17,296 nucleotides of DNA. Source: JBDRHL01 sp043816955 (lineage in GTDB: Bacteria > Planctomycetota > Phycisphaerae > Sedimentisphaerales > CAYZTY01). The DNA lies in the NCBI GenBank assembly GCA_043816955.1, contig JBDRHL010000127.1, forward strand, positions 1-17,296. Reading direction: 5' to 3'. A program made the translations under genes and the position numbers. This document shows positions 1-7,634 of this stretch, in pieces (the stretch's first letter is position 1; every line of letters starts with the position of its first letter). The notes beneath the pieces are model-generated. The model searched no databases. It had not been told where the DNA came from and saw only the letters and a program-made list of their open reading frames with translations.

Positions 1-42
1 CTTGTCTTGCACAGAATAAAATCTTTTCGTAACATTTTTAGA

Positions 43-108
43 CCTCCTTGTCTTGTTTGGGTTAATGGTTTCAAAAAACCGTATTTTACAAGCACAAGGA
101 GGTTTTTT
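43..108 (+). terminator. Intrinsic terminator of a gene upstream of the window
   Basis: The 5' arm at 43-56 pairs with the 3' arm at 88-102 with a single bulged base. Six T residues follow at 103-108. The intervening 31 bases contain a smaller GGTTT/AAACC hairpin. The T-run is on the + strand only, so the terminated transcript comes from the left and its gene lies outside the window. Confidence 0.8.
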
Positions 109-151
109 CATTACCACGCATCAAAACGGGTAATCGCGTGAGAATTGTAGC

Positions 152-180
152 TTGAAATAGTGTTTTGAGCAAATTAAAAT
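152..180 (+). promoter_or_regulatory. Sigma70-type promoter for the alpha/beta hydrolase gene
   Basis: TTGAAA (152-157) and TAAAAT (175-180) are separated by exactly 17 bases, each matching the consensus hexamer at 5 of 6 positions. Transcription would start near 187 and leave a leader of roughly 87 nt before the ATG at 274. No operator is recognisable around it. Confidence 0.55.
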
Positions 181-273
181 ACGAGTATCTTTCCTTTGTT
201 AATACAAAAGCTGTGAAATCCGGTTTTTGAAAAAAGAGTTTGGCCCGCCGGTGTAGCATCGGGTCTTAAGGTA

Positions 274-1155
274 ATGATATTAAAACAGAAAGGCCGGTTT
301 AGATCAATGTTGCTGTATATCCTGACAGTGCTGGTGGTAGCGTATAGCGGACTGGGGCTGATTCTTTATTTTATGCAGCCAACGTTTCTTTTCAGTCCGT
401 ATCGAGAGGTGCCTTATGATCCGGGGGATCTGGGACTGGCATTTGAAAAGGTCGTATTCTCCACTTGCGACGGGTTGAAGCTTTCAGGGTGGTATATCCC
501 TTCGGGCCGCTCTTCAGTGACGATTCTGTTCTGTCACGGCAACGGGGGTAATATGGCGCATCGGCTTGACAGCATCAATATATTTAATGAGCTGGGGGTC
601 AACTGTTTCATATTCGATTATCGCGGTTACGGCAGCAGCCAGGGCAAACCGACCGAGGAAGGCACTTACATGGACGCATTTGCGGCCTATGAATGGCTGA
701 CGGAAAGAAAAAAAATAAAGGCTGAAGACATAATCATCTTTGGCCGTTCGCTCGGGGGAAGTATCGCTGCGTACCTTGCAAGCAAGGTAAAGGCCCGGTC
801 TCTTGTTATCGAAAGCTGCTTCACATCCTATGTGGATATCGGCAGGAAATTCTATCCGTACATGCCTGTCAGGATGTTTGCCAGGTATAGTTACAGAACG
901 ATTGATTACGTCCGGCAGGTGCACTGCCCGGTTATGATAATTCACAGCCGCAATGATGAAGTGATACCCTTTGAGTTTGGCCTGGAGCTTTACGATGCCG
1001 CCCATGAGCCGAAGAAGTTCGTGGAGATATTCGGCAGTCATAATGACGGGTTCCTCCATTTCGGTGAGGTTTATAAGAAAAACTGGTTGGAGTGGCTGGA
1101 GTTTCTGAAAAGGCGGATCAAACAGGGCGAAGTCAAATTTCCACGAGTATCATAA
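274..1155 (+). CDS. Alpha/beta hydrolase, BEM46/ABHD13-like, membrane-anchored
   Basis: A serine hydrolase of the alpha/beta fold; the substrate cannot be predicted (esterase, thioesterase or acyl hydrolase are all possible). One N-terminal membrane segment spans about residues 12-33, so the catalytic domain probably lies outside the cytoplasm or at the membrane. The oxyanion motif H88-G-N-G-G-N is followed by the family-typical D-Y-R-G-Y-G segment near 115-120. The nucleophile elbow is G157-R-S159-L-G161, and the likely triad partners are D228 (in SRNDEVIP) and H256 (in GSHNDG). The length of 293 aa is normal for the family. The ATG at 274 has only a weak AAGG immediately upstream; the second Met at 307 is an alternative that keeps the membrane segment. 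The gene stands alone and converges on lexA, with 15 bp between the two stop codons. Confidence 0.88.
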   Translation: MILKQKGRFRSMLLYILTVLVVAYSGLGLILYFMQPTFLFSPYREVPYDPGDLGLAFEKVVFSTCDGLKLSGWYIPSGRSSVTILFCHGNGGNMAHRLDSINIFNELGVNCFIFDYRGYGSSQGKPTEEGTYMDAFAAYEWLTERKKIKAEDIIIFGRSLGGSIAAYLASKVKARSLVIESCFTSYVDIGRKFYPYMPVRMFARYSYRTIDYVRQVHCPVMIIHSRNDEVIPFEFGLELYDAAHEPKKFVEIFGSHNDGFLHFGEVYKKNWLEWLEFLKRRIKQGEVKFPRVS

Positions 1156-1170
1156 CAACTGCTGCGCTGC

Positions 1171-1833
1171 TTATAGTTTTCTTACAATGCCTATGACCAG
1201 GGCAGAGACTTTGCAGTTTTTTGAGTATATGGGGTGGTAGCTATCGTTTGCCGGCTGAAGACGAACATGGTTCGGCTCTTTGTAGAATCTTTTGAGAGTA
1301 ACTTCATTGTCGTCAAGCGAGGCGATAACGAGCTGGCCGTTCTCAGCGGTTGATGCAGTACGGCAGATTACGTAGTCGCCGTCGAGGATGTTTTCGTCAA
1401 TCATGCTGTCGCCGGTTACCTGAAGGGCAAATATGTCCTCAGTATTTCCGAACTGAGTGTGAAGCGAAAGGGAATCTCTGTTTTCGAAAGCCTCGATTGG
1501 TATTCCTGCTGCGACACGTCCTAGCAGCGGAATTTGAACATCCGGCTGATTGGCAGATTCGGGTAGTGGGTTTGATATTTTAGTTTTTTCAAGCAGTTTT
1601 TGGCCACGCGGGGTTAATCTCAAAGAGCGAGCCCTGCCCGGCGACGCACAGAGAAACCCTTTTTCTTTCAGCGCGACGATGTGTTCGAAGGCGGTGCTTC
1701 TGCTTGTTCGGATTTGTGCGGCAATTTGCTGAATCGTTGCTGAATAGCATTGCCTGTTCCGAAACTCGGAGAGTATCTGGAGTATCTGCATTTGTCGGGG
1801 TGAAAGCTGTCTGGTCTGGTTTTTTTGAGTCAC
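1171..1833 (-). CDS. lexA: LexA repressor (SOS regulator, self-cleaving)
   Basis: Transcriptional repressor of DNA-damage genes, inactivated by RecA-stimulated self-cleavage. An N-terminal winged helix-turn-helix spans about residues 10-75. The C-terminal S24-type domain carries the Ala109-Gly110 cleavage site, the catalytic serine in G141-D-S143-M and the lysine K181 in VTLKRF. The length of 220 aa is slightly above the usual 200-210. The start is GTG at 1833, chosen because a strong GGAGG (complement of 1843-1847) lies 9 nt upstream; no in-frame ATG sits close by. It is divergent from dnaG-rpoD across a long intergenic region. I could not see a convincing LexA box of either the Gram-positive (GAAC-N4-GTTC) or Gram-negative (CTGT-N8-ACAG) kind upstream, so autoregulation is assumed from the family rather than observed. 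Confidence 0.95.
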   Translation of the reverse strand: MTQKNQTRQLSPRQMQILQILSEFRNRQCYSATIQQIAAQIRTSRSTAFEHIVALKEKGFLCASPGRARSLRLTPRGQKLLEKTKISNPLPESANQPDVQIPLLGRVAAGIPIEAFENRDSLSLHTQFGNTEDIFALQVTGDSMIDENILDGDYVICRTASTAENGQLVIASLDDNEVTLKRFYKEPNHVRLQPANDSYHPIYSKNCKVSALVIGIVRKL

Positions 1834-2092
1834 GGTGATTATCCTCCGTATGATGCCTGAATCTGATTACGGTCTTTTGCGAAAGGGTAGAATTTGGCTG
1901 ATGCGAGGTTTCACTGCAAAGCGCTGTTTCGATAATGGCTGCAATCTTGCCAAGCAGTACGGCAATGTGGTTGGTTCGGGCTAATCGGTCGTAGAGATTC
2001 GTATCGGGCCAATCGGTGACGAAATCACCGCCCGGGCCGAACTTGCACAACGGTGGTTTCTGCTGATCTGATTTGAATCTTTGCTCATCCAT
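1589..2092 (-). CDS. Possible small unrecognised gene upstream of lexA
   Basis: An open frame begins at ATG 2092 (an upstream TTG at 2146 is also in frame) and runs out of frame into lexA for 245 nt. Its first ~85 codons, lying upstream of lexA, look protein-like: GC-ending codons are frequent and there is a plausible helix (LARTNHIAVLLGKIAAIIET). The last ~80 residues are only the shadow of lexA. A different frame closes with TAA inside the lexA ribosome-binding site (near 1840), which would be a natural gene end if one frameshift were present. No family is recognised and the ribosome-binding site is poor. It may be a small real gene, a decayed one, or chance. Confidence 0.2.
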   Translation of the reverse strand: MDEQRFKSDQQKPPLCKFGPGGDFVTDWPDTNLYDRLARTNHIAVLLGKIAAIIETALCSETSHQPNSTLSQKTVIRFRHHTEDNHRDSKKPDQTAFTPTNADTPDTLRVSEQAMLFSNDSANCRTNPNKQKHRLRTHRRAERKRVSLCVAGQGSLFEINPAWPKTA

Positions 2093-2408
2093 TTCTCTGG
2101 CCTTTCCGATTTGAAGACAAATATCTGTATCGGTACTTCGGGGCAAAAAACCCTAACAAAAACCGAACAGAAATGAGGGATTTCGAAAAAATTTTTGCCT
2201 TTGCGGCTAATGGTTTTTACAGTGCGATAATATGGGACGCACGGCAGGTAGCGGCGTAATTGATATCTGGAAAAAACATGAGAATGCTGTTGATATTCAA
2301 ATAGACAAGAACTATTCTGCTACAGGCGAAAGTCTCATAGTACTAAGTGTCCAAAAGCGTATCAAATCGAGGTTTTCAGCATCTTTAGGCTTGTTTTGGG
2401 GAGAGGAT
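1834..2408. other. Long lexA-dnaG intergenic region
   Basis: 575 bases between lexA and the dnaG promoter. Apart from the possible small minus-strand frame described separately, I see no RNA gene, no strong palindrome and no T-run hairpin. A short direct repeat, AATCGGT, occurs twice at about 1983 and 2010. A minus-strand promoter for lexA must lie here, but no good pair of hexamers was found. An 85-codon plus-strand frame from 2232 is judged spurious because the dnaG promoter sits inside it and it runs into dnaG out of frame. Confidence 0.5.
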
Positions 2409-2436
2409 TTGACTTTTGGCAAATCAGGTCTATACT
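2409..2436 (+). promoter_or_regulatory. Sigma70-type promoter for dnaG-rpoD
   Basis: TTGACT (2409-2414) and TATACT (2431-2436) each match the consensus at 5 of 6 positions, with a 16-base spacer. The predicted start near 2443 leaves a leader of about 20 nt containing the GCGGAGG ribosome-binding site (2451-2457). It is one of the best promoter matches in the window. Confidence 0.7.
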
Positions 2437-2461
2437 TTAATGTTACTAGTGCGGAGGTTAT

Positions 2462-4252
2462 GTGTCTGTCCGTTATGACAATAGTATAGTCAATCAGATT
2501 CTTCAGGCGAATGACATTGTTGAAGTTGTCTCGGAGCATTTGCGCCTTGAGAGGAAGGGTAAAGAAATGGTGGGACTTTGCCCGTTTCATGATGATTCGC
2601 GTCCAAGTTTGAATGTCAGTCCGGTCAAGCAGATATTCAAGTGTTTCGCGTGCGGTGCCGGTGGCAACGTGTTTACATTCGTCCAGATGCGCGAGAATCT
2701 CAGTTTTCGCGAAGCGGTGGAGCGGCTGGCACAGCGTGCCGGGATAAAGATAAAGTCTTTCGAACGGACAAACATTTCGCAGGATGTTGCAGCGGGAGAC
2801 CTTGCCAGGGTCAATTCCTGGGCGTTGAAATTCTGGCAGAGTAATCTGCAGAACAGTGAAAAAGGCAGGGTTGTCCGTGAATACCTGCAGGGCAGAAAGA
2901 TCAGCCAGGAAAGCATGGAGAAATGGGCTGTCGGATTCGCGACGGATTCCTGGGAAGAGCTTCTAGCTGCTGCCGGAGCTGCAAAGATAGGTATCAAGCT
3001 CATTGAGCAGGCGGGGCTTGCTGTGCGCCGTGAAGGTTCAGAGGGGTATTATGACAGGTTCAGGAACCGGCTGATGTTCCCGATCATCGATGTAACGGGA
3101 AGAGTTATAGGGTTCGGAGGCAGAGCGATGGGGGATGATCCGGCAAAATATATAAACTCGCCCACTACGGTGTTGTTTGATAAAAGTAATTCGCTTTACG
3201 GGCTGAATCACGCCAGACACGAGATTGTTGCCAGGGGGACAGCGGTGGTAGTTGAGGGATACACAGATTGTATTATGGCGCATCAGTTCGGTGTTGGTAA
3301 TGTGGTAGCGACACTGGGGACAAGTTTAACAACTGGTCATGCGCGACTTTTGAAGCGATATGCCAATACGGTTGTGCTGGTATTCGATAATGATGTGGCA
3401 GGTGTCGCGGCGGCGAACAGGGCGCTGGAGATATGTGTAACCCAGGGGATTGATATTAAGATCGCACTGGTTGAGCAGGGACAGGACCCGTGTGATTTTC
3501 TGCTGGCAAACGGGGGGCAGGTGTTTGAGGATCTCATTGCCGGCGCGGTCGATGTGATTCTTTACAAGTGGCAAAAACTCGATGCACAGTTGAGCGGCAG
3601 TGAAGCGATCGCTGATCGGCGGGCGGCGATTGAAGAGTTTATGCGTACCGTGGGTATTGCGGTATCGGCAGGCAATATTGACCCGATCGGTCGGGGAATT
3701 CTTGTCAATCGGTTGAGCAGGGTTGTAGGACTTGACAGCAAAGAGGTAAACGCCGAGCTTTTAAGGCTGGGCAGGCGAGGGGGCAATACGGCAAGCTATT
3801 CGCGCAAAAACCGGGGAGTGGTAAGTGCTGATCTGGGAGAGAATTATTGTGATGCCGCTGAACGCGAGGTTCTTGAGGTGCTGCTCTGCGCACCGGAGCT
3901 TTTTGGCTGTGTTGATGGGTATATCAGTGTTGAATCATTTGAGACACCCCAGTATCGCCGGATAGCTGCGGTACTGTTTGAGTCGCTTCGATCGACGCGG
4001 AAAGTGAATATTGCACAACTGGCAGCAGGGTTAGAGTCTGTTGAGATTGCCGGCAAAATAGTAGAACTTGCCGAGCAGGGAGGTCATAAAGGAAGATTCG
4101 AAGAGCGATTAAATGACGCTATGGCGGTTTTGATTGAGCGGGACAGATGCCGGTCAAAAGCCAACGGCAAAGGCTTTGACGAAACTGACGAACTCCGTCG
4201 GTTTCAGGAGCAGCTTAGGAAACATAATCAGCGAAATGTTGGTATGCTATGA
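2462..4252 (+). CDS. dnaG: DNA primase DnaG
   Basis: Makes RNA primers for replication in association with the replicative helicase. The N-terminal CHC2 zinc finger uses C40, H43, C61 and C64. The catalytic core has the RNRLMFPI element (201-208), the TOPRIM acidic motif V-E265-G-Y-T-D269 and the metal-binding segment F308-D-N-D311, then D342-P-C-D-F. The C-terminal ~130 residues correspond to the helicase-interacting region, which is variable. At 596 aa the protein is full length. The start is GTG 2462, 4 nt after GGAGG. An ATG two bases earlier is in another frame and stops after nine codons. The gene is followed after 25 bp by rpoD, the classic macromolecular-synthesis arrangement, but no rpsU precedes it. 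Confidence 0.96.
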   Translation: MSVRYDNSIVNQILQANDIVEVVSEHLRLERKGKEMVGLCPFHDDSRPSLNVSPVKQIFKCFACGAGGNVFTFVQMRENLSFREAVERLAQRAGIKIKSFERTNISQDVAAGDLARVNSWALKFWQSNLQNSEKGRVVREYLQGRKISQESMEKWAVGFATDSWEELLAAAGAAKIGIKLIEQAGLAVRREGSEGYYDRFRNRLMFPIIDVTGRVIGFGGRAMGDDPAKYINSPTTVLFDKSNSLYGLNHARHEIVARGTAVVVEGYTDCIMAHQFGVGNVVATLGTSLTTGHARLLKRYANTVVLVFDNDVAGVAAANRALEICVTQGIDIKIALVEQGQDPCDFLLANGGQVFEDLIAGAVDVILYKWQKLDAQLSGSEAIADRRAAIEEFMRTVGIAVSAGNIDPIGRGILVNRLSRVVGLDSKEVNAELLRLGRRGGNTASYSRKNRGVVSADLGENYCDAAEREVLEVLLCAPELFGCVDGYISVESFETPQYRRIAAVLFESLRSTRKVNIAQLAAGLESVEIAGKIVELAEQGGHKGRFEERLNDAMAVLIERDRCRSKANGKGFDETDELRRFQEQLRKHNQRNVGML

Positions 4253-4277
4253 GCAACAGTTTTAAGGTGTCATAATA

Positions 4278-6086
4278 GTGGCTAAGAAAGAAACAAAAAC
4301 AAAGCAAGGCAATGTGAAAAATGATGGTGATGCTGCAGTAGTCGCTGAGAATGGAGTGATTGAGTCCTTTGAACATGCCGCTGCAGAAAAACCCAGCGGT
4401 ACGGACCTTGTGGAAGAGCGGATCAAGGCGATAGTTGCCAAGGGGCTAAAAAAGGGATATCTGACGTATGAGGAAATGAACGAAGATCTGCCTGATGAAG
4501 CTATCACGCCGAATCGGCTTGACAATCTGCTGATGACACTTGACGAAAAAGGGATAAGCCTGCTTGATGAAGCGGACGTAGAAAAGCGTGCGGAAGGGGA
4601 CGATATTTCCGAGGAATCCTTCGAGGCTGACGAAGGCGCTGAAGAAGAGGAGCTAATCGAGGATATTACGCTTGAGCATGAGCTTGTTGAGGAAGCGGAG
4701 AGCCGGCGGATTGATGACCCTGTGCGAATGTACCTTACGCAGATGGGTGAGATTCCTCTTTTAAGCCGGGATGAGGAGATAGCGCTTGCCAGAAAGATTG
4801 AACTGGCTCGGATGGCGTTTCGGCGCAAAGTACTTGAAAGTGACTACTGTGCATTGAATGCGGTTGATATTCTTCGTCAGGTTCACGAAGGGACACTGCC
4901 TTTCGATCGAACGATGAAAATGAGCGCAACGGAGAATCTTATAAGATCGGTGGTCAAGAAGCGCCTCCCTCAAAACCTGGAGACGATCAGCAGGCTTCTA
5001 AAGGCCGATCAGCAAATGTTTGACAAGTCCCGGAAGATTGATGATCCAAAAGACGCAAAGGTTATATTAAAACATATGCGGCGGAACCGCCGGAAAATGG
5101 CGACATTGCTTGAAGAACTGAGCCTGCGGACGAGTCGTATTGCACCGATGATGAAGAAGCTCAAAGGCATATGTCACAAAATGCATGAGATTGAGAAACT
5201 GATCGATGAACAGAACGGCAACGGTGAATATACGCCCGATGACATTATCACGATGAAGCAGGAGTTGTCGGGGATTGAGGGACTTGTTTTTGAGACTTCA
5301 AAGCAGCTTGATAAACGCATACGGGCGATTGAGAATGTATTCAGGCAGTATGAAGACGCCAAGCGGAAGCTGTCGGGAGGAAACCTGCGGCTGGTAGTGT
5401 CGATCGCAAAGAAGTATCGAAATCGGGGGCTCAGTTTCCTGGACATTATCCAGGAGGGTAACACCGGGCTGATGCGGGCAGTGGACAAATATGAGTACCG
5501 GCGAGGGTACAAATTCAGCACTTATGCGACATGGTGGATCCGTCAGGCGATAACCCGGGCGATAGCGGATCACGCCAGAACGATTCGGATACCGGTCCAC
5601 ATGATCGAGACGATGAGCCGGCTGCGCACCGCAAGCAAGATGCTTCATCAGGAACTTGGTCGTGAGGCGACGATAGAGGAAATTGCCAAGGAAACGGAAA
5701 TGTCCGCTTCGGAAGTTCGGCGCGTTATGAAGATATCAAAACACCCGATCAGCCTGGATCGGCCTATCGGTGAAAGCGAAGACAGCTACTTTGGCGATTT
5801 TATTGAAGATGAGGGGGTGGATTCTCCGGTGATGTCGGCAACGCAGGAGATGCTCAAAGAGCGGATAGATCAGGTGCTTAAGACGCTTACTTACCGCGAA
5901 CGGGAAATAATCAAACTGCGGTATGGTATCGGTGACGGCTACACCTATACGCTGGAAGAGGTAGGCAGGATATTCAAGGTTACACGCGAACGTGTGCGGC
6001 AGGTTGAGGCCAAAGCGATCAGAAAGCTTCAGCATCCGATAAGGGCTCGCAAGCTGGAGGGTTTTCTGGATAGCAGAACGGTATAA
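4278..6086 (+). CDS. rpoD: Primary sigma factor RpoD (sigma70)
   Basis: Housekeeping sigma subunit of RNA polymerase. Domains in order: region 1.1 (about 42-97); an acidic linker (about 107-140) rich in Glu/Asp; region 1.2 from D147-PVRMYLTQMG; a non-conserved insert of about 165 residues (181-345); regions 2.1-2.4 (about 362-442) with the YKFSTYATWWIRQA core; region 3 (about 445-515); and region 4.2 helix-turn-helix (about 557-587) with YTLEEVG and VTRERVRQVE. The length of 602 aa and presence of region 1.1 mark it as a group 1 (essential) sigma factor. The start is GTG 4278 with AAGG 10 nt upstream. It is co-transcribed with dnaG, only 25 bp separating them. The strong sigma70-type promoters seen elsewhere in the window fit this factor. 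Confidence 0.97.
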   Translation: MAKKETKTKQGNVKNDGDAAVVAENGVIESFEHAAAEKPSGTDLVEERIKAIVAKGLKKGYLTYEEMNEDLPDEAITPNRLDNLLMTLDEKGISLLDEADVEKRAEGDDISEESFEADEGAEEEELIEDITLEHELVEEAESRRIDDPVRMYLTQMGEIPLLSRDEEIALARKIELARMAFRRKVLESDYCALNAVDILRQVHEGTLPFDRTMKMSATENLIRSVVKKRLPQNLETISRLLKADQQMFDKSRKIDDPKDAKVILKHMRRNRRKMATLLEELSLRTSRIAPMMKKLKGICHKMHEIEKLIDEQNGNGEYTPDDIITMKQELSGIEGLVFETSKQLDKRIRAIENVFRQYEDAKRKLSGGNLRLVVSIAKKYRNRGLSFLDIIQEGNTGLMRAVDKYEYRRGYKFSTYATWWIRQAITRAIADHARTIRIPVHMIETMSRLRTASKMLHQELGREATIEEIAKETEMSASEVRRVMKISKHPISLDRPIGESEDSYFGDFIEDEGVDSPVMSATQEMLKERIDQVLKTLTYREREIIKLRYGIGDGYTYTLEEVGRIFKVTRERVRQVEAKAIRKLQHPIRARKLEGFLDSRTV

Positions 6087-6222
6087 AGATAACAGGTTCT
6101 GTGGCTCGGATTTTGACGAGCGGCATAGTACAAAGGGCCAATTCTTATCGATCCAGAGGCGGGGTTTGACACGATAATTGTGCAGCCTTATGCCCTCCGG
6201 ACCAGGCAAAGGGATTTGATGA

Positions 6223-6251
6223 TTGTATTTATTTTGTGGTTGTGGGATAAT
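6223..6251 (+). promoter_or_regulatory. Extended -10 promoter for the coiled-coil protein gene
   Basis: TTGTAT (6223-6228) and GATAAT (6246-6251) are 17 bases apart, with TG one base before the -10 hexamer (extended -10). The start point would be near 6258, leaving a leader of about 35 nt. A hairpin-like GCTCG/CGAGC earlier in this gap lacks a T-run, so readthrough from rpoD is also possible. Confidence 0.5.
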
Positions 6252-6292
6252 TTACGCGGATAACGACAGGATGTTTGCAGGAGGATTTTCAG

Positions 6293-7051
6293 ATGATTTT
6301 TAAGGAATCCTGGAATAAAGCTAACAACTGGTTTCGCAGGCAATACAGCCGGGCTGCCGGGCTGTTCAATACCGAATTAGACGAAGAGGGGTTGATCGGT
6401 AGTGAAAATGTTCAGGATAGTTACTCCGGCAAGCCGAGAAGAGATACTAATGAAGTAGCGGTGACAGCAGTATCGGAAAACAAGACATCGCTGGGCAGAC
6501 AACAGGAAAGTTTTAACCGGCTTGTAGATCAACTTGAGGGTATTAACACACATCTGAGTCGTCAGGTGACCCAGCATGCTGAATTGATGCGTCGGATCAG
6601 TGAGCTGCCCAGTCTTTTGGAGAAACTTCCGGAGGCTCTGGACGGTCAACGGAAAATTATTGATCAGTTTATGGAGCAGTCCAGGGCTGCAACTCTGAAA
6701 AACAGGCAGTTTGTCGAAGCGGTGGAGCAGATTCCCGCTGAGACTGCCAGACAAAGTGAAGCACTTGTCAATATTGGCAACCAGCTTTCCGCCGCTGCTG
6801 AGGTGGATCTGGCAATGAGCGAAAATTTTAACAGGTTTAATGATACTTTGGTAAAGCTGAACCAGACCGGCAAAGAACAAAGACAAAGTATTCTGGAAAT
6901 GAATAAAAGCTTTACGGCCAGTGATCGATATATGAAATATCTTGTCTCGCGTCAGAGTAGGCGGTTTATGTGGGTGTTCATAATAGCGATGTGCGTATGT
7001 GTTTTTTCAATTCTGGCCCTGGTAACGGCAGTGGTGTTAATTTTTAAATAA
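6293..7051 (+). CDS. Coiled-coil protein with C-terminal membrane anchor, function unknown
   Basis: Not assigned to any family. From the ATG at 6293 it is 252 aa. The first ~25 residues are amphipathic and basic (ESWNKANNWFRRQYSR), followed by a polar linker (30-65), a long helical Glu/Gln/Leu-rich stretch likely to form coiled coils (about 70-210), and a single hydrophobic segment (226-250) preceded by SRQSRR and followed only by FK. This is the layout of a tail-anchored inner-membrane protein with a cytoplasmic coiled-coil body. A longer frame begins at TTG 6275, but that codon overlaps the AGGAGG at 6279-6284, which is ideally placed 8 nt before ATG 6293. It follows rpoD by 206 bp and has its own promoter. 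A scaffolding or receptor-like role is possible but unsupported. Confidence 0.75.
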   Translation: MIFKESWNKANNWFRRQYSRAAGLFNTELDEEGLIGSENVQDSYSGKPRRDTNEVAVTAVSENKTSLGRQQESFNRLVDQLEGINTHLSRQVTQHAELMRRISELPSLLEKLPEALDGQRKIIDQFMEQSRAATLKNRQFVEAVEQIPAETARQSEALVNIGNQLSAAAEVDLAMSENFNRFNDTLVKLNQTGKEQRQSILEMNKSFTASDRYMKYLVSRQSRRFMWVFIIAMCVCVFSILALVTAVVLIFK

Positions 7052-7128
7052 TTTTTATTTTTGTCTTGCTGCTGGATCGGCAGCTTGTTAAAAGTATAGG
7101 TGCTCTTTAAAAAGTGAAATAAAAGGTT

Positions 7129-7346
7129 GCAGGTCCGAAAGTGTGTATGCTTTTCGGATAGTCAAACGGGAACGCGGTGAGAATCCGCGGCGGTCGCGCC
7201 GCTGTGAGCGCCCGATCCGGCATTTTGCGGAAATCCGAGAGACGTTTTTTACCACTGTCGCCAGTTGGGCTGTCTATTGGCAACTCCAGCTGTCCGATGG
7301 GAAGGTGTCTTGAGGTAGGGCGTGAGTCAGAAAACCTGCCTGCAGG
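7129..7346 (+). promoter_or_regulatory. Cobalamin (B12) riboswitch aptamer
   Basis: The class-defining elements occur in order. The P1 strand GCAGGT (7129-7134) pairs with ACCTGC (7334-7339). A CCGAAAG/CTTTTCGG hairpin follows, then the conserved GGGAA (7168-7172), GGTGAGAATCC (7176-7186), GCCGCTGTGA (7199-7208) and CCACTGTC (7252-7259). GATGGGAAGG (7297-7306) comes next, and the B12 box GAGTCAGAAAACCTGCC closes it (7324-7340). The order and spacing follow the well-known btuB-type aptamer. Ligand binding normally turns expression off. The genes it precedes are surface proteins rather than the usual cob or btu genes. Confidence 0.93.
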
Positions 7347-7439
7347 CTTTTGCATTGGGTGGTTCTCGCAGGAAGAAACACCGGTGCCGTTACAGTGACG
7401 CATTTTCCTATGTGGGGTGAGTGGCAATTTACTGTAATT

Positions 7440-7476
7440 AAACCGTCGTTTCTTTTGCGGGAACGACGGTTTTTTT
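7440..7476 (+). terminator. Intrinsic terminator downstream of the B12 aptamer
   Basis: A perfect 11-bp stem (7440-7450 with 7462-7472) closes an 11-nt loop and runs into a T-tract ending at 7476. It lies about 95 nt beyond the aptamer and before the first surface-protein gene, so it is the probable off-switch of the riboswitch. No clear antiterminator pairing could be identified by eye, so a constitutive terminator cannot be excluded. Confidence 0.8.
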
Positions 7477-7530
7477 ATTGGTTGTGTGCCCTCGCGTTAA
7501 GGGCTGAAGAAAACGTGGAAAGGAGGAGTT

Positions 7531-7551
7531 ATGACGGACAGAATCAGGTAA
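7531..7551 (+). other. Six-codon minigene with an ideal ribosome-binding site
   Basis: AAAGGAGG at 7519-7526 is followed 4 nt later by ATG and the reading frame M-T-D-R-I-R-stop. It lies between the riboswitch terminator and the PEP-CTERM gene. It could be a leader peptide, a relic of a lost riboswitch-controlled gene, or chance. Confidence 0.3.
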
Positions 7552-7634
7552 CACAGTAGATAAGGTTATTTAATGTTATGGGAACGCAAAGAAGTAAGTT
7601 TTTAGAAGATCGATAGTATCTGAGAGGAGTGATT

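Noticed and set aside
1..56. Repeated CTTGTCTTG at 1-9 and 48-56 as the start of a repeat array
   Set aside because: Only two close copies are seen, and the second is part of the terminator stem; there is no regular spacing.
2232..2489. 85-codon plus-strand frame before dnaG
   Set aside because: It contains the dnaG promoter, has no ribosome-binding site and overlaps dnaG out of frame; no family pattern was seen.
4262..4828. Serine-rich minus-strand frame opposite rpoD
   Set aside because: It is the complement of the acidic RpoD N-terminus; serine richness is a by-product of Glu/Asp codons on the other strand.
6100..6125. Hairpin after rpoD as a terminator
   Set aside because: The stem is only about 5 bp (GCTCG/CGAGC) and no T-run follows.
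6166..6194. TTGACA with TATGCC as a promoter after rpoD
   Set aside because: The -35 is perfect but the -10 matches only three of six bases; the extended -10 promoter at 6223-6251 is better and closer to the gene.
7062..7090. Hairpin GCTGC/GCAGC as terminator of the coiled-coil gene
   Set aside because: The stem is short and is followed by TTGTTAAAAG rather than a T-tract.
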